Part shown: piece after piece, positions 52,140-62,824 of the stretch
Position numbering within the stretch: position 1 is the stretch's first letter
Layout: each line of letters begins with the position of its first letter
Assembly (NCBI GenBank): GCA_020055645.1
Contig: CM034548.1
Location: forward strand, 43,578,296-43,642,295
Reading direction: 5' to 3'
DNA length: 64,000 nt
DNA from: Tomocerus qinae
Taxonomy: Eukaryota > Arthropoda > Collembola > Entomobryomorpha > Tomoceridae
The notes under the pieces: generated by a model
What the model was told of the DNA's origin: nothing
Seen by the model: only the letters and a program-made list of their open reading frames with translations
Databases searched by the model: none
Program-made: the position numbers and the translations under genes

Positions 52140-52290
52140 GAATCCTATTAAATGAAACAAGACTCGAAAAACCTAAAGATCCTCGTTCAGACGGACAGAT
52201 TTTATGCTATGTAGCTCCCGCTATCCCAGTCCTACGACCTTGGACCCCAAGAGCATGTTGATTTCCAGATGGACATACAGACAGTCACTG
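52140..52290 (+). repeat. dispersed repeat with GACGGACAG motif, copy 2
   Basis: GACTCGAAAAACCTAAA is followed by AGACGGACAG and then a TAGCTCCCGC word, in the same order as in the segment at 36.9-37.0 kb. The two copies are clearly diverged. A 73-codon frame through it (52204-52425) is a by-product. Confidence 0.45.
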
Positions 52291-54228
52291 CATTCCTATA
52301 AAGCTATGGCTACCTTATTAGATGCATGTAGTAAGTATCTATTACAAAGAACACAAGACACAAATAATGTATTACATAATTTTCAATTACAGAATTACGT
52401 ACTGAAAAAGGTACTGAAAGGATAAGTACGTACAACTTACGAACAAAACAACAATAGGGATGGCTTGAAATGTATTTATGCTGTCACTCATTTCTTTAAT
52501 TGGAGTTTGCAGCTGGGTACCGGACATATTAGGCATATTATTTCTAATTTCCAATAGTGGTAGACAAGTAATGAGTTGGTAATGCGATAATAAAGTACCA
52601 TGTGAATCATCCATCATGTGGCCTGTAGTTGTGGCTCATTGTCATGCAGTAGAGATTAAGAAGTATCTTAGGAATAACATTATTAGGAAATGACTTGACA
52701 ATTATTTACTTAATAATAAGCTAACTACGAATTACAGCTGCTTAGTAGAGGTGATGCAATGCAAGAGTTGGTGATGAATATTATTTCGAAGAAAGCCAAA
52801 GTGACATAATACAGTTACATTACTTAGACGACATTATCCCTATTGTACAATTTTACACATGGGAATAAATATGTTAAATAGATAAATGGTATACCGGATA
52901 AAACAAGTCTGGGTATTTGCATATCTATTCATGATTTGTACGCAGTAGACAAAAACAAAATGAGGCATTGTATTAATGAAAATGTCAATGATAATGCTGC
53001 CGTTTGTAAACAGATGTATGAATGAACGAGGCTGAGGGAAAACTGAACGCAAAAACTTTCGAAATCAATGAAAGGAAAGGTTAAAGTATAAGTCAAACGA
53101 GGAATGTTTGTAGTAAGTATAAGCAAGTAATAGATATAATATTATGTACTAGTGAAAAAGATGAGACAAAGATGTGCTAGCTAAACCAGTTAGAGAGGAA
53201 AACTTCATAACATGTGTGAGTGCATTGCACTGTAGCTGTTCTGGTGCACTGTGTAGGCAACTCGAAATAATATTTTAGTGGTAGTCAATGCTATATACGT
53301 AAGTACAAAAGCCAAGTAAGCATAGTATAGTAAAACACCGTTTAGTTGGTTGAAATAATAGAAATGTGAGCATAACGCAGTATAATTGAGATAATCAGAG
53401 AGAGGAACTGGCATGAGTTAACGTTTGTAGGTAAAGCAGTGCATGCTTTGCAAACTTGCACGTTAAGTTGCAAGTGCAACAATAAATAGCACTTCTTCTG
53501 CACCCATCTCAAATCATCTCCACTAACCAACTGTAAATGTTGTGGTATCGCATCGCAATTCAACGCTCACTAGTACAGACATAACAAACTCAATTGCACG
53601 TTGCTGCTGCATATGGAGATCTACAAGAAGAGATCTACTACGAAAAAGATAATACCCTTGCTCATTGAAGCTTAATCAAAAACTTTACATAAATATGCTA
53701 CACTCGTGTAATACTGGTTTATGAGAGAAATCCCATTTCAATGAAATTTCAAGTTTTTATCTGTCTGCATCCCTATTGATTTTCTAAACTTTACGTAGTA
53801 TTTATACGCAGCATTACTCTTTTAAACGTTATTACTACCATAAAATTAAGAACTCCATTTTCCACACTATAAGGTTTTAGGGAGTACTACAATTTGTGTG
53901 AGCTCGGCAATAATTTTCTTATCTTATGTACAAGTAGTTTTTGTGGGAAAGTACATGAGATATATTTCCCTAGTGTAGCTCTTGGTTTTGGTTTTCTCAG
54001 TACAAATAGGTACTACTTTTTTTGCGAATTTGGTGCAATAACATTTAACTGGTTTTCGCGAGTTGGTGTGTTTGTAAACAAACTTGGTTGGACTTTTTGT
54101 TTATTTTACAACATGCATAATATAATAGTGGGTAAACAAAGTCTGGTTGTATATGTGGATACCTATCTATGTATAAAATACGCGACATGTAGTGCAGAAC
54201 AAGTTACCAGGTTTTGTTTACCATAATA

Positions 54229-54435
54229 TTACCTAAGCATAAATGCTGTACTCTCAACTAGTATATACCAGCCACTCACTGTCACCGTGCACAGACGAAG
54301 ATTAAAAATCACATTATAATGGTACAGAGGAGGAACGGTGACGACAGCCGATGCATTTGTTCCATGCACTGCAACGTGAGGTTTCAATTGAGAGCCATGA
54401 AGCCCTCGATTTCCATGTAGGTGTCTTGTTTTCCA
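54229..54435 (-). other. coding-like patch, possible exon, not assigned
   Basis: The minus strand is open for 68 codons with a mixed composition (GSQLKPHVAVHGTNASAVVT, then LRLCTVTVSGWYILVES). It ends in CTTAG|GTAATA, an acceptable splice donor overlapping the stop. The patch is visibly richer in G+C than its surroundings. There is no ATG near its start and no strong acceptor. The plus strand also carries a 33-codon ATG frame from about 54318. No family is recognised. Confidence 0.14.
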
Positions 54436-56572
54436 TCAGCATGAGATGAGCATGAACCCGATCTCAACTCAGAGAACGCAGTTGTACTACATAGTATACT
54501 TGTTACTACGTAGTAAGAAGCTGATTATGGATCATCTTCCTTGCTACTCGGTACTGTTGTGATTCTTCTCCATCACTACGCAATCATCCACTTAGTCAGT
54601 CGCAAAGATGAATAATATCATTTGTCCTACACGGTGAATGGTGATTGTTCAGAAATGAATTTCGACTGACTCACATACACATCGCATCGCATCACGATCT
54701 GTTTGAGTGGATGCGATTGCCAACTGAACTGATAAGAGATTATAATACTGTGGAAAAGGACAGACGATTAGGACATATCATAGACTCATGACAGAATTTA
54801 CAAATATATTAAATACGTAACCCACCTACTTCTCATAAGTCAAGGTTCCCTATATTATAGTACTACAGTTGTCTTGTCTCCCATATGTTCCTAAAGATGT
54901 TTCTATTAATGAGTCGTCTCATAAATCTGCAATTAGGGAAATTACTCACTATTACTTTTATTGCTCAGAGCATCTTGCTCGCAGTTAAATTTTGGATACC
55001 TTACAAGTTTTCAACCCATTTACCCTAATGTATTTGCTATGTTAATACTCAAGGCACCAGCATAATACTACACTATTTCACCATTGCATCGATGTTACAC
55101 ATCTGCACAAAATACATAAAAAGACAGACTGGTTTAATACGGCATCAGCTCATTATAGTAATCTTATTTTATGCAATGCTTTTAACCACCAAATCCATAA
55201 GATAGAAATAAACTCGAATGTTGACCTTCACCGTAATGCAAGTCGACTCTACTAGGTATGCATATTGTGTGAATTCATTTCGCAGTAAATTCCACATTCC
55301 TGACAGTAAATTCTACAGAGTGACAGTACATCAGTAGAATCTAATCTAAACAAGGTTAACTCATTCAATACCCCGCTATTTCAACCCAATTGTTCTAACT
55401 GTTTAAATAGGAGTATTTTCATCCTTTACTATAATTTCATACCACTTTGATGTGAAACTGTAAGTAAGGTAAGTCTATCTGTCTGTAAAGCAAATAAAAA
55501 AGCAATCTGGATTGATTACTTTCCTGTTGAAAAGGACTTCAAACCTCACAAAAATAATCTAGAAAGAAATAGAATCGGAATAACTGATTGGGTAAATTTC
55601 CGGGAGTTTACAAATGAAATGAGTGTTTGCTAATTACCGCTCTAGTTAAGCTATTGAATACTGCAGAGATGATAAAACTTATACTGGTAGATATATGCAT
55701 AATAGTAGAGAGAATATCGGTGATATAAGTTGCATAGTATCCAGAGCATTTTTCCTAAATATGGCTTCGCAAGTAGGTTCCAGTGTATCGATAATGTTTA
55801 ATTAGCAGAAAAACTCATTACGTAAGTTGCCCAGAAAAAAACGTAGATAAGAGCAGTCATGAACGTAATACACGCTTCTCATTCCTTTATCACTCTCTGA
55901 GTATAAGGCCGTGAATGAGCCCAGAAGATCTTAACTGCCACAACTGCGCAGAGTCGTCTTGTGATTATAAACCTTTCTCTGTCTTAAGGAATTTCCTAAT
56001 ATCCTGATGATAAAATGGTCTATTTTGACATATATTGACAAAGTATTGATCCTCAAGATCTTTTGAATGTATATAAAGACAGACGTGGAAATATTTATGG
56101 AAAAATACTTGTTAATATTGCAATAATAGTGTTATTGTTTTGTTTCATAGAAAACTTTCCAATGCGTAAATAATAATTGATCATAAGACTGACTGTTTAA
56201 AAAATAAGAAAATGCATGTGTAAATGTTGTGATATTTGTGACCGAAGTAATCTTTTACAAACTGATATATAAAAACTACTTACTGGCGTAAAATTACCAT
56301 GCAATTTTTATATTATAAAAAATCAGCTATAGTGTTCTTTTGATAATATTTCCTCTGAGCCGGTGGTGTGGGGTGCATTTTAATGGCGAAAGAGGCAATG
56401 AGAGAAAGAAAATTTAAAAAAACAAAGATAAAATGCCAATATTTTTGCTGAACTTTATTTGCAGGGAGTTTCACTTAAGTGCAATTATTCCAACTATTTA
56501 AATAAATACACAATGGGGACATTTAAGTTGGAGTCGTCTTTCTTTTCAATGAATAAAAAACGAAAAGATTTA

Positions 56573-56833
56573 CTAGCGTGCTATACATAGCCGGTGGAGA
56601 TGGTGTCTATATACCCGGTAGAAAATAAAAGAACTATCATTGGAGGATGCATTTCCAGCTAGAAAAGCCATAGAAGCGATTAGCTGATATTGGAGGATTG
56701 AGTAGGAGGAAGAGATCCTCCCAAAAATGCAGACAGTGATTTGCCAATCTTTACATTTCAGCTGCTCAACATTCCACAGTTCAAAGTCTCTAGCTGCTGG
56801 AACTCTCGATGGCGTGTTAGGAAATCTGTTTGT
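56573..56833 (-). other. 86-codon coding-like frame without start, not assigned
   Basis: The minus strand is open from just after TGA (56836-56834) to TAG (56575-56573). The 5' part is notably protein-like (TPSRVPAARDFELWNVEQL, KCKDWQITVCIFGRISSS). A CAG just upstream of ATTTCC could be an acceptor, and CCGG|GTATAT near the other end a donor. It lacks an early ATG. It could be an internal exon, a transposon-derived fragment or chance. The plus strand is closed by stops in the frames I read. Confidence 0.18.
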
Positions 56834-57973
56834 TCAGTAGTATAGTGTGAGCTATAAGCAACTTGGTCGTAAGAGACATTTACTAAAACAACTAAGCATA
56901 GCCAGTTCTTTCGTTTACTTTTATCTTGCTTAAGTACTTAAAATGTCTGTATCAATGTACACGCGCTTTGTCTATAAATTAAAAGCTCTCCTCCTGTGTC
57001 TGAATATAACAGTGAATGTGAGTCAAAGATATGTCTCTACGTATTTATCTTATCTTTAGCTGAGCTGCATAATAGACTGTCATTCCAGTGACATTGTTTT
57101 ATTTAGCCCGCAAACACATATTACAAGTCGGAACCAAACGATCTGTTTAGAGTACTTGTACAAATACTATGCTTTAACTGCTCCACAAATGCTTTAGTGA
57201 TTAATATTCCAACAAATTATACCGAATCAAAAAAACCAACTCTATAATATATGCTATTATCTACTCCGCAACCGAGTATTATGCATATCAGCAAATTTGC
57301 TAATGAGAACTAAGCTTACTGAAATTCTTTGACCTAAGCTATTACATGCTAATTAATACAATAGATAAAGGTTACAAGTGAGGAATAACTTGATATTAAA
57401 CTGGATATAATTACCAAGAATAATGTATACTGGTAATATGTAGCTTCGTTGTCATTTATACAAGCACTAATTGCATACGTTAAATATATTCATATATTAC
57501 TTTAGTGCCTAGCCATAGATAAATTATTATCTTTTAGTTTGGATTCAGTCATATTATTGGTACTGTAAGGAAGGCGTTACTAAATTTTAATTCTCTATTT
57601 GAACTTGGAAATAATTAAATGCATGGCACATTTTAAATAGCTCTTCATAAGTAATTCCAAGGCAAAAGTTCCTATGAACAAAAATGCCATATATTCTGTA
57701 TTAAATGATATTGTTGCAATTCCGAGCTCTATGAAACAGGAATTTCTTATACACCAATAGATATTTTAACAATAACGTAGTGAAACTAAAACTATTTTAG
57801 TAAGTTATGGAGGAGGTTTAATTTTAAAATGGTTATTTAAATAGCAAAAAAATCTGTTAAAGTTAGTAGTAAATATTAAAACCTACAGCAAGCCGTAACA
57901 GAAGCTCGCCTGAGTAAAGGGGACCGTGTGCACATTTTTGGGATATCAATTGTGGAAATAATCTTTAAAATTA

Positions 57974-58071
57974 ATCAATTTTGATTTTCTGTAAACTTGT
58001 AATTCTCTGTAATTTGATAATCATTATTAATCAATTTAGAGTATTAAAATTAACAGAAAATCAAAATTGAT
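57974..58071. repeat. 19-bp perfect inverted repeat
   Basis: ATCAATTTTGATTTTCTGT (57974-57992) is repeated as its exact reverse complement at 58053-58071, separated by 60 bp. The right arm is part of the first 40-bp tandem unit. Confidence 0.85.
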
Positions 58072-58168
58072 AAATATTGTGTATCAAAATCAAGAGAAAA
58101 TCAAAGTTGATTAATATAAACTATGAAAATCAATATAAAATAAAAGTACATTAATAATAACTATGAAA
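58049..58168 (+). repeat. three 40-bp tandem copies
   Basis: Units 58049-58088, 58089-58128 and 58129-58168. Their core is GAAAATCAAAGTTGATTAAT and each ends in a TATNAAA-type word (GTATCAAA, CTATGAAA, CTATGAAA). A partial fourth copy may follow. Copies are moderately diverged. Confidence 0.75.
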
Positions 58169-58508
58169 TACAAAAACAATTGAAAAAGATTGATTTTGAT
58201 CCCATAACAAGTTTTACCGATTTTAATGGCTTTACTATAAAATTTAAATGTCAGTAGAAGCGGAATTAAATATTAAATACTATCATGCTAATAATTTATA
58301 GGAAACGCAATTGGACTTTTAATGTTCATTTTATGCCACTTTTTTACTTTGACTATCAAAATGAAGATAAAGTGAGCGCGCGGCATCTCAGCAACCTATT
58401 GATCGATTTGAACCAAAATGAATAGGGTTTGTCACCGGTATATAGGCATTGCTTTTGCCAAGTTTGGTCAACTTCCGTCTTTGACTTCAAAAGTTACAGT
58501 GTTGGCGA

Positions 58509-58534
58509 ACGGACGGACGAACGGACGGACGGAC
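58509..58534 (+). repeat. GGAC microsatellite
   Basis: Six GGAC units with one GAAC interruption, near the right end of the element, a position shared with the GACGGACAG run in the other dispersed repeats. Confidence 0.85.
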
Positions 58535-58570
58535 TGTGCGGTTCTATAAGCTCGCTTCCTCAGGCGAGCT

Positions 58571-60839
58571 AAAATCATTTGATGGAAAATAAAATAAATT
58601 GCAAATTCTTCCTCTTACTCAAACCACCTCATGTGGTTTTGCCTGACACTAAAGTGTCTCCTAATTTGCGCTATACGGTATTTGGAGTTATTAATTGGCA
58701 GTAATTCAGAAGTACTAATAGGATTTCTCAATGTAACAGATGTGCTAAAGATAAATGGTTCATCTCAATGAAAATCACTAAAATTAGCACCTGCATCTAA
58801 ATTCAGCTGCATGTAAATTTTGATTGTGCAACAGATAAGAAGGCAGTTACTATTTAATATTTAGCAGTTGTAAACTTGCATAAGCATGCGGAGATGACTC
58901 TCTGCTATGACTTCACACTATCACACTTGACTGACTGTCTGACAAAAGAAGAGAAATCGCTGAATGAACTAGAGAAACTACTGGATCTAACTTATAAGTG
59001 TAACATGAACAGAAATTGAAACTTTTATTGTAAACATTGTTATTAATACTTTTTGGTAGCAAAAGTGCACAAGTAGTCATGATGACATTTAATCCGCCTT
59101 CTTTATTTCACTTCTAACCTAAAATCCTATTTGTTCCACCTCCACCTCGTCCTTTTCTTACTGCATTTCAATCTTTAAAAAAGCTATAGAAAATTTAACT
59201 TTCTATTTAATTCTCGAGCGTGTAAAAGCCAAGATTACACACTGTCAATTGTATACAGCAAAAATCAAACGCTAAAAGCCTACAAAAACAACAACAGACA
59301 TCATCTTACTATACATTTACATATAGAAATATGTAGAGCACATTTTTATTTCATAATCCCAGATAAGTTTGGCTTAAAGGTACTTAGCATAAATGCAAAC
59401 CTTCAATATCTAAATGAAATGAGTCAACTCGTTTTAAATGGAATTCCTTCTATCAGAGGGAAAACCACTTATGAATGGCGAGGACAATTTGGACTTCCGA
59501 AATGAACTATTTGTTTTTGTCTTTTCCAAAAAGTCATCGGCGTTTCACCTATCAACATACATTGCCATGAATAAGTCATCAATCTTTTAACCCAACAACT
59601 CCTGGCAAATGCAGATAACAAACCAATCTTTTTTTCCAAATGGACAAAATGAGATTTTGTTGGGTGGAATTCGGGGAAAGAAAATATTAGTCATAGCTTA
59701 GTTTGAAAATGGTATCATGTGTATTGATATAAAAGCCACCTACATAAATGCATCTTCTGATAAGTGTTACTGCAGGCAGGGTAGTATTAACTGGAGTCGT
59801 GCATTTGGTTGTTTTATGGTGCATGAGAGCTTTCACCAGATTTAGTATGGGTGTTAGTGCACTTTGTACTACTAGGTAGCTACCTACCTGTACCTAGGAT
59901 AATTCATGGAAAACACTTGCTCGCTAACAGCCAAGTCAACTAGTTAAGTTGGGCAAAAAGTGGAAAGCACAAGGTACACAACGAGTATTACCAAGTGAGG
60001 TAAAGATAAGGCAGAGCAAATAGAGAAGGCGAGCAAGTGAGTCAGTAGTGGAAGGAGTCAGGCAGAGCAAACCCAAATTCTGGTGATACAATGCATTTAG
60101 AAAAGGACGGTTGCCAGCAAGTTACATGAGAACTGAATCAACTGCAACCAGATTTCCGGCTTTTCCATCCCAGACGAAAATATCTGCATGTCCTAATTCT
60201 TTCATGTCGTATAAATATCCCATATCTTATTTGTTTCGTGTACACATGTCTAGTCTACTATAAGGACTGCATACCACGTTCACTCAGAATGTATGCATGG
60301 CAGCCAACATTTATATACGGAGACCTTTGCTTCACTTTCAAAACACTACTACGTACTACTGTTTCGTATGCTGCTATTATGTAGAAGGTTGTGTTTATGT
60401 TTCTATTTGACCCAACATGAGACTATTGCTATACAAACACTCCACATAATATTATAACATGGCAATCTACTCAACAAAATTGTGTTGCTACTCAAACACT
60501 GTACTAGTCTAGTAATGCCTGAAAGTAAGTAAGTACCCAAATATGTGTTTAGGCAGTACAAATACGGAGTTATAATAATGGTGACATGGTATGGAGAGTG
60601 TAAAAGCTGTGTAAAAGAGTCGCTGCTGCACTATACTGCATTGGAACGACTTACTTACTGTTGATGTGTTTCTCTTGTATTAGTAAGTACCTATTAGCTT
60701 AGCTTAATTATTTCAATTCTGCATTGCACTACTGTCACAAGGTTGTTGTTTTATGTGGATTCTCGTATCGAAATACAATTGGTTTACCTATTGTTTGTGT
60801 AATAGCTAGTAGAGTGTATCTATGCATAAGAGAGCTGTA
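58571..60839. other. AT-rich stretch, nothing recognised
   Basis: No gene, RNA or transposon end seen. A short purine-rich part at about 59990-60070 repeats GGCAGAGCAAA twice. Confidence 0.55.
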
Positions 60840-61215
60840 CAGGGGTACCCACTAGTCGTGCACGCATAGTTTGTGTTAATAACTTGAGAACCAGGGCAGC
60901 TAGAGACAAATGGTTACCACCGTTGGAAAGAGGAGATTCCAACTTAAAGATTGGTGTATCATACGTAATGATTGGAATGATTTTTCGGGTCAAAAAAATT
61001 AATTCATTAAAAAAAAATTTTAATACATTGCGGGAGTAGCACATTTTTACAAATTGAATCAATTTTTTTGACCCGAAATATCATTTCAATCATTACGTAT
61101 GATACACCAATCTTTAAGTTAGAATTTCTTCTTTCCAACAGTGGTAACCATTTGTCTCTAGCTGCACTGGTTCTCAAGTTCTCAACTAGGCGTGCACGAC
61201 TAGTGGGTCACCCTG
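60840..61215. mobile_element. palindromic TA-flanked MITE (mariner/Tc1 type)
   Basis: Left arm 60840-61007 and right arm 61054-61215 are near-perfect reverse complements over about 165 bp, with a spacer of roughly 46 bp. The left end is CAGGGGTACCCACTAGTCG; the right end is the complement of CAGGGTGACCCACTAGTCG. TA lies just outside each end (60838-60839 and 61216-61217), the target duplication of Tc1/mariner transposons. There is no transposase. The frames at 60820-61062 (minus) and 61068-61262 (plus) are mirror images of one another (both contain ITYDTPIFKLE), which simply reflects the palindrome. Confidence 0.85.
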
Positions 61216-62388
61216 TATGTGCATACACGCATAACACAAATATTATGCTTGGTACACTTTAATATGAGCATACCAGCTATAGATAGCAACATACCAAACA
61301 AACCCATTCATTTCATTCACTGTCGGTTTCTCGTTGCACCAATTTTCGTGTTTGGTTGTGTTCAAGCAGTGGCTACGTATTATTATATAACTTTAAATCA
61401 TAACATCTTATCAGCCAACTAAACAAACTCTAACTTGCTATGCACCGCAACCTACGAATGTGTTTTTCTATGTAACAGTACGCAGTTTATCTCGCCGTAG
61501 GTACACTTTACATATACTACTACTATAATAAATATATAATATCCTGTCCATGCACATGAGTATATTTAGGAATGGGGAAAATGCGCCAGTTAGTTTAGTA
61601 ATCGGAATACTATGTGGAATATGGAATAGTATTAGATGCTTTTAGAATGATGTGTATAGATTCGCTTTCTTGCTTTTTAGTAGCAGATAATCTAAATAGA
61701 GCTTTAGTGAAACGGTAATGGGTTCAAAGTGGTAGTATTTATGTTTACCTATCATTGCTATCACATGTGTAGATTAGTAGGATGTTTGTGAGGTTATTCT
61801 TACTCTGTTTAGCTATGCCGTGATGACTAACTTACTATGTCAAGGAAATGCTTTTTACTACCTATCTATTAAAACCGACATCCTCGCACAAGAGCGCGTC
61901 ATCAGAGAAGATGTGGCGAACTTGATATTACATAATACTAGTATAATAATTATTATGTACTCACTTAGTACATCTTAAAATCCACCTTCTCCCTTCTGTT
62001 CTATTTACTCAAGTTACGACATTATTTATAATTCTCATACATTGTACTACAATATTATTAGCCAGTTATAGTTACATGCATGAACTTCCTCCCAGTTTTC
62101 AGGCCGTCATTCCTTGTGATTCATTCTTAACCATTTTTTTCTTACTTAAGTGCATTGTGACTGTGAGAAGATCCATCCAGCCTGCAACTCAACTATCATG
62201 TGACGCTTTCTCCTTCTATGCATCATCTTCCTTCTGTCCGGGCTCGAGTCTTCCTTTGGCCTAACCATAATAGCACACTCTCCTACTATATCTATACTTT
62301 CATTCTACTACTTGCTGTCATAGGCAGTTACATAAACTATAAACCGTATGAATGTACTAAGCCATACACGTCGTAAGTATGCACCCTG

Positions 62389-62571
62389 TTGTCTTATAAT
62401 GATGCTACTGTGTGCCTATACATCATATCTGTACTTCCGGTCGGCTGGGAAATCTATAACCCTGCTAACGTAAATACTCCTGTTTATAGGGATGTGTGCA
62501 TTGTGTGTACTTTCGTGCCGCCTTTACTGCTTCATATCTCTGTTACATGTCAAAGCATAGTCACAACTTAA
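62389..62571 (+). other. 60-codon coding-like frame, not assigned
   Basis: Open to TAA, with a mixed composition in the middle (VGWEIYNPANVNTPVYRDVC) and no initiating ATG. It is visibly richer in G+C than the flanks. It lies about 20 bp before the next patch on the same strand. No family is recognised. Confidence 0.13.
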
Positions 62572-62593
62572 AATGCCATTTTTTATGCATTGA

Positions 62594-62824
62594 AAATGGA
62601 CTGTTGTTAGGTTTATTTTTTGGGCATCCCAACACAACAGCATCCTCTTAGCTCCACTTCAAAGCCGCAATCTAAATAAATTGAAATTCGACCCGCTCTT
62701 CAAAACCGGGATCATTATGGCCCACAATTGGACAGCTCCAAATCCAAAGGCTCTCTGTGTTTGTCAATTTGGTTTTCTTGAAGGGGGAGAAGAATCTCCT
62801 ATGCAAACAGCTATGGCAGTGTAA
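62594..62824 (+). other. 76-codon coding-like frame, possible terminal exon, not assigned
   Basis: Open from after TGA (62591) to TAA (62822-62824). The 3' half is strikingly protein-like (IMAHNWTAPNPKALCVCQFG, then FLEGGEESPMQTAMAV). A TTGTTAG at about 62604-62610 could act as an acceptor, giving a terminal exon from 62611. An internal ATG at 62717 would give 35 codons. No AATAAA follows closely. The minus strand over the same DNA is also open for a long stretch, so strand is uncertain. It could be an exon, a transposon fragment or chance. Confidence 0.16.

Larger units (their letters stand above)
52291..57902. other. AT-rich stretch without a supported gene
   Basis: No recognisable gene. 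It contains a 110-codon hydrophobic plus frame at 53894-54226, directly followed by a minus-strand coding-like patch at 54229-54435, and a minus-strand patch at 56573-56833. The remainder is unremarkable. Confidence 0.5.
57903..58570. mobile_element. 668-bp element with 12-bp terminal inverted repeats
   Basis: AGCTCGCCTGAG at 57903-57914 is the exact reverse complement of CTCAGGCGAGCT at 58559-58570. Next to the right terminus the sequence also folds on itself (GCTCGC-TTCCTCAG-GCGAGC). Inside are a 19-bp perfect inverted repeat, three 40-bp tandem units, and a run of GGAC near the right end. No open frame of note is present, so it is non-autonomous. No clear target duplication is visible. GCTCGCC ends combined with GGAC runs recall element families of sponges and other marine invertebrates. 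Confidence 0.5.

Noticed and set aside
52030-52430. Second Helitron near the GACGGACAG repeat at 52 kb
   Set aside because: No 5'-TC end and no hairpin followed by CTRR-T were found around it.
60820-61262. Two open frames sharing ITYDTPIFKLE, as if a duplicated gene
   Set aside because: They are mirror images of the two arms of the palindromic MITE.
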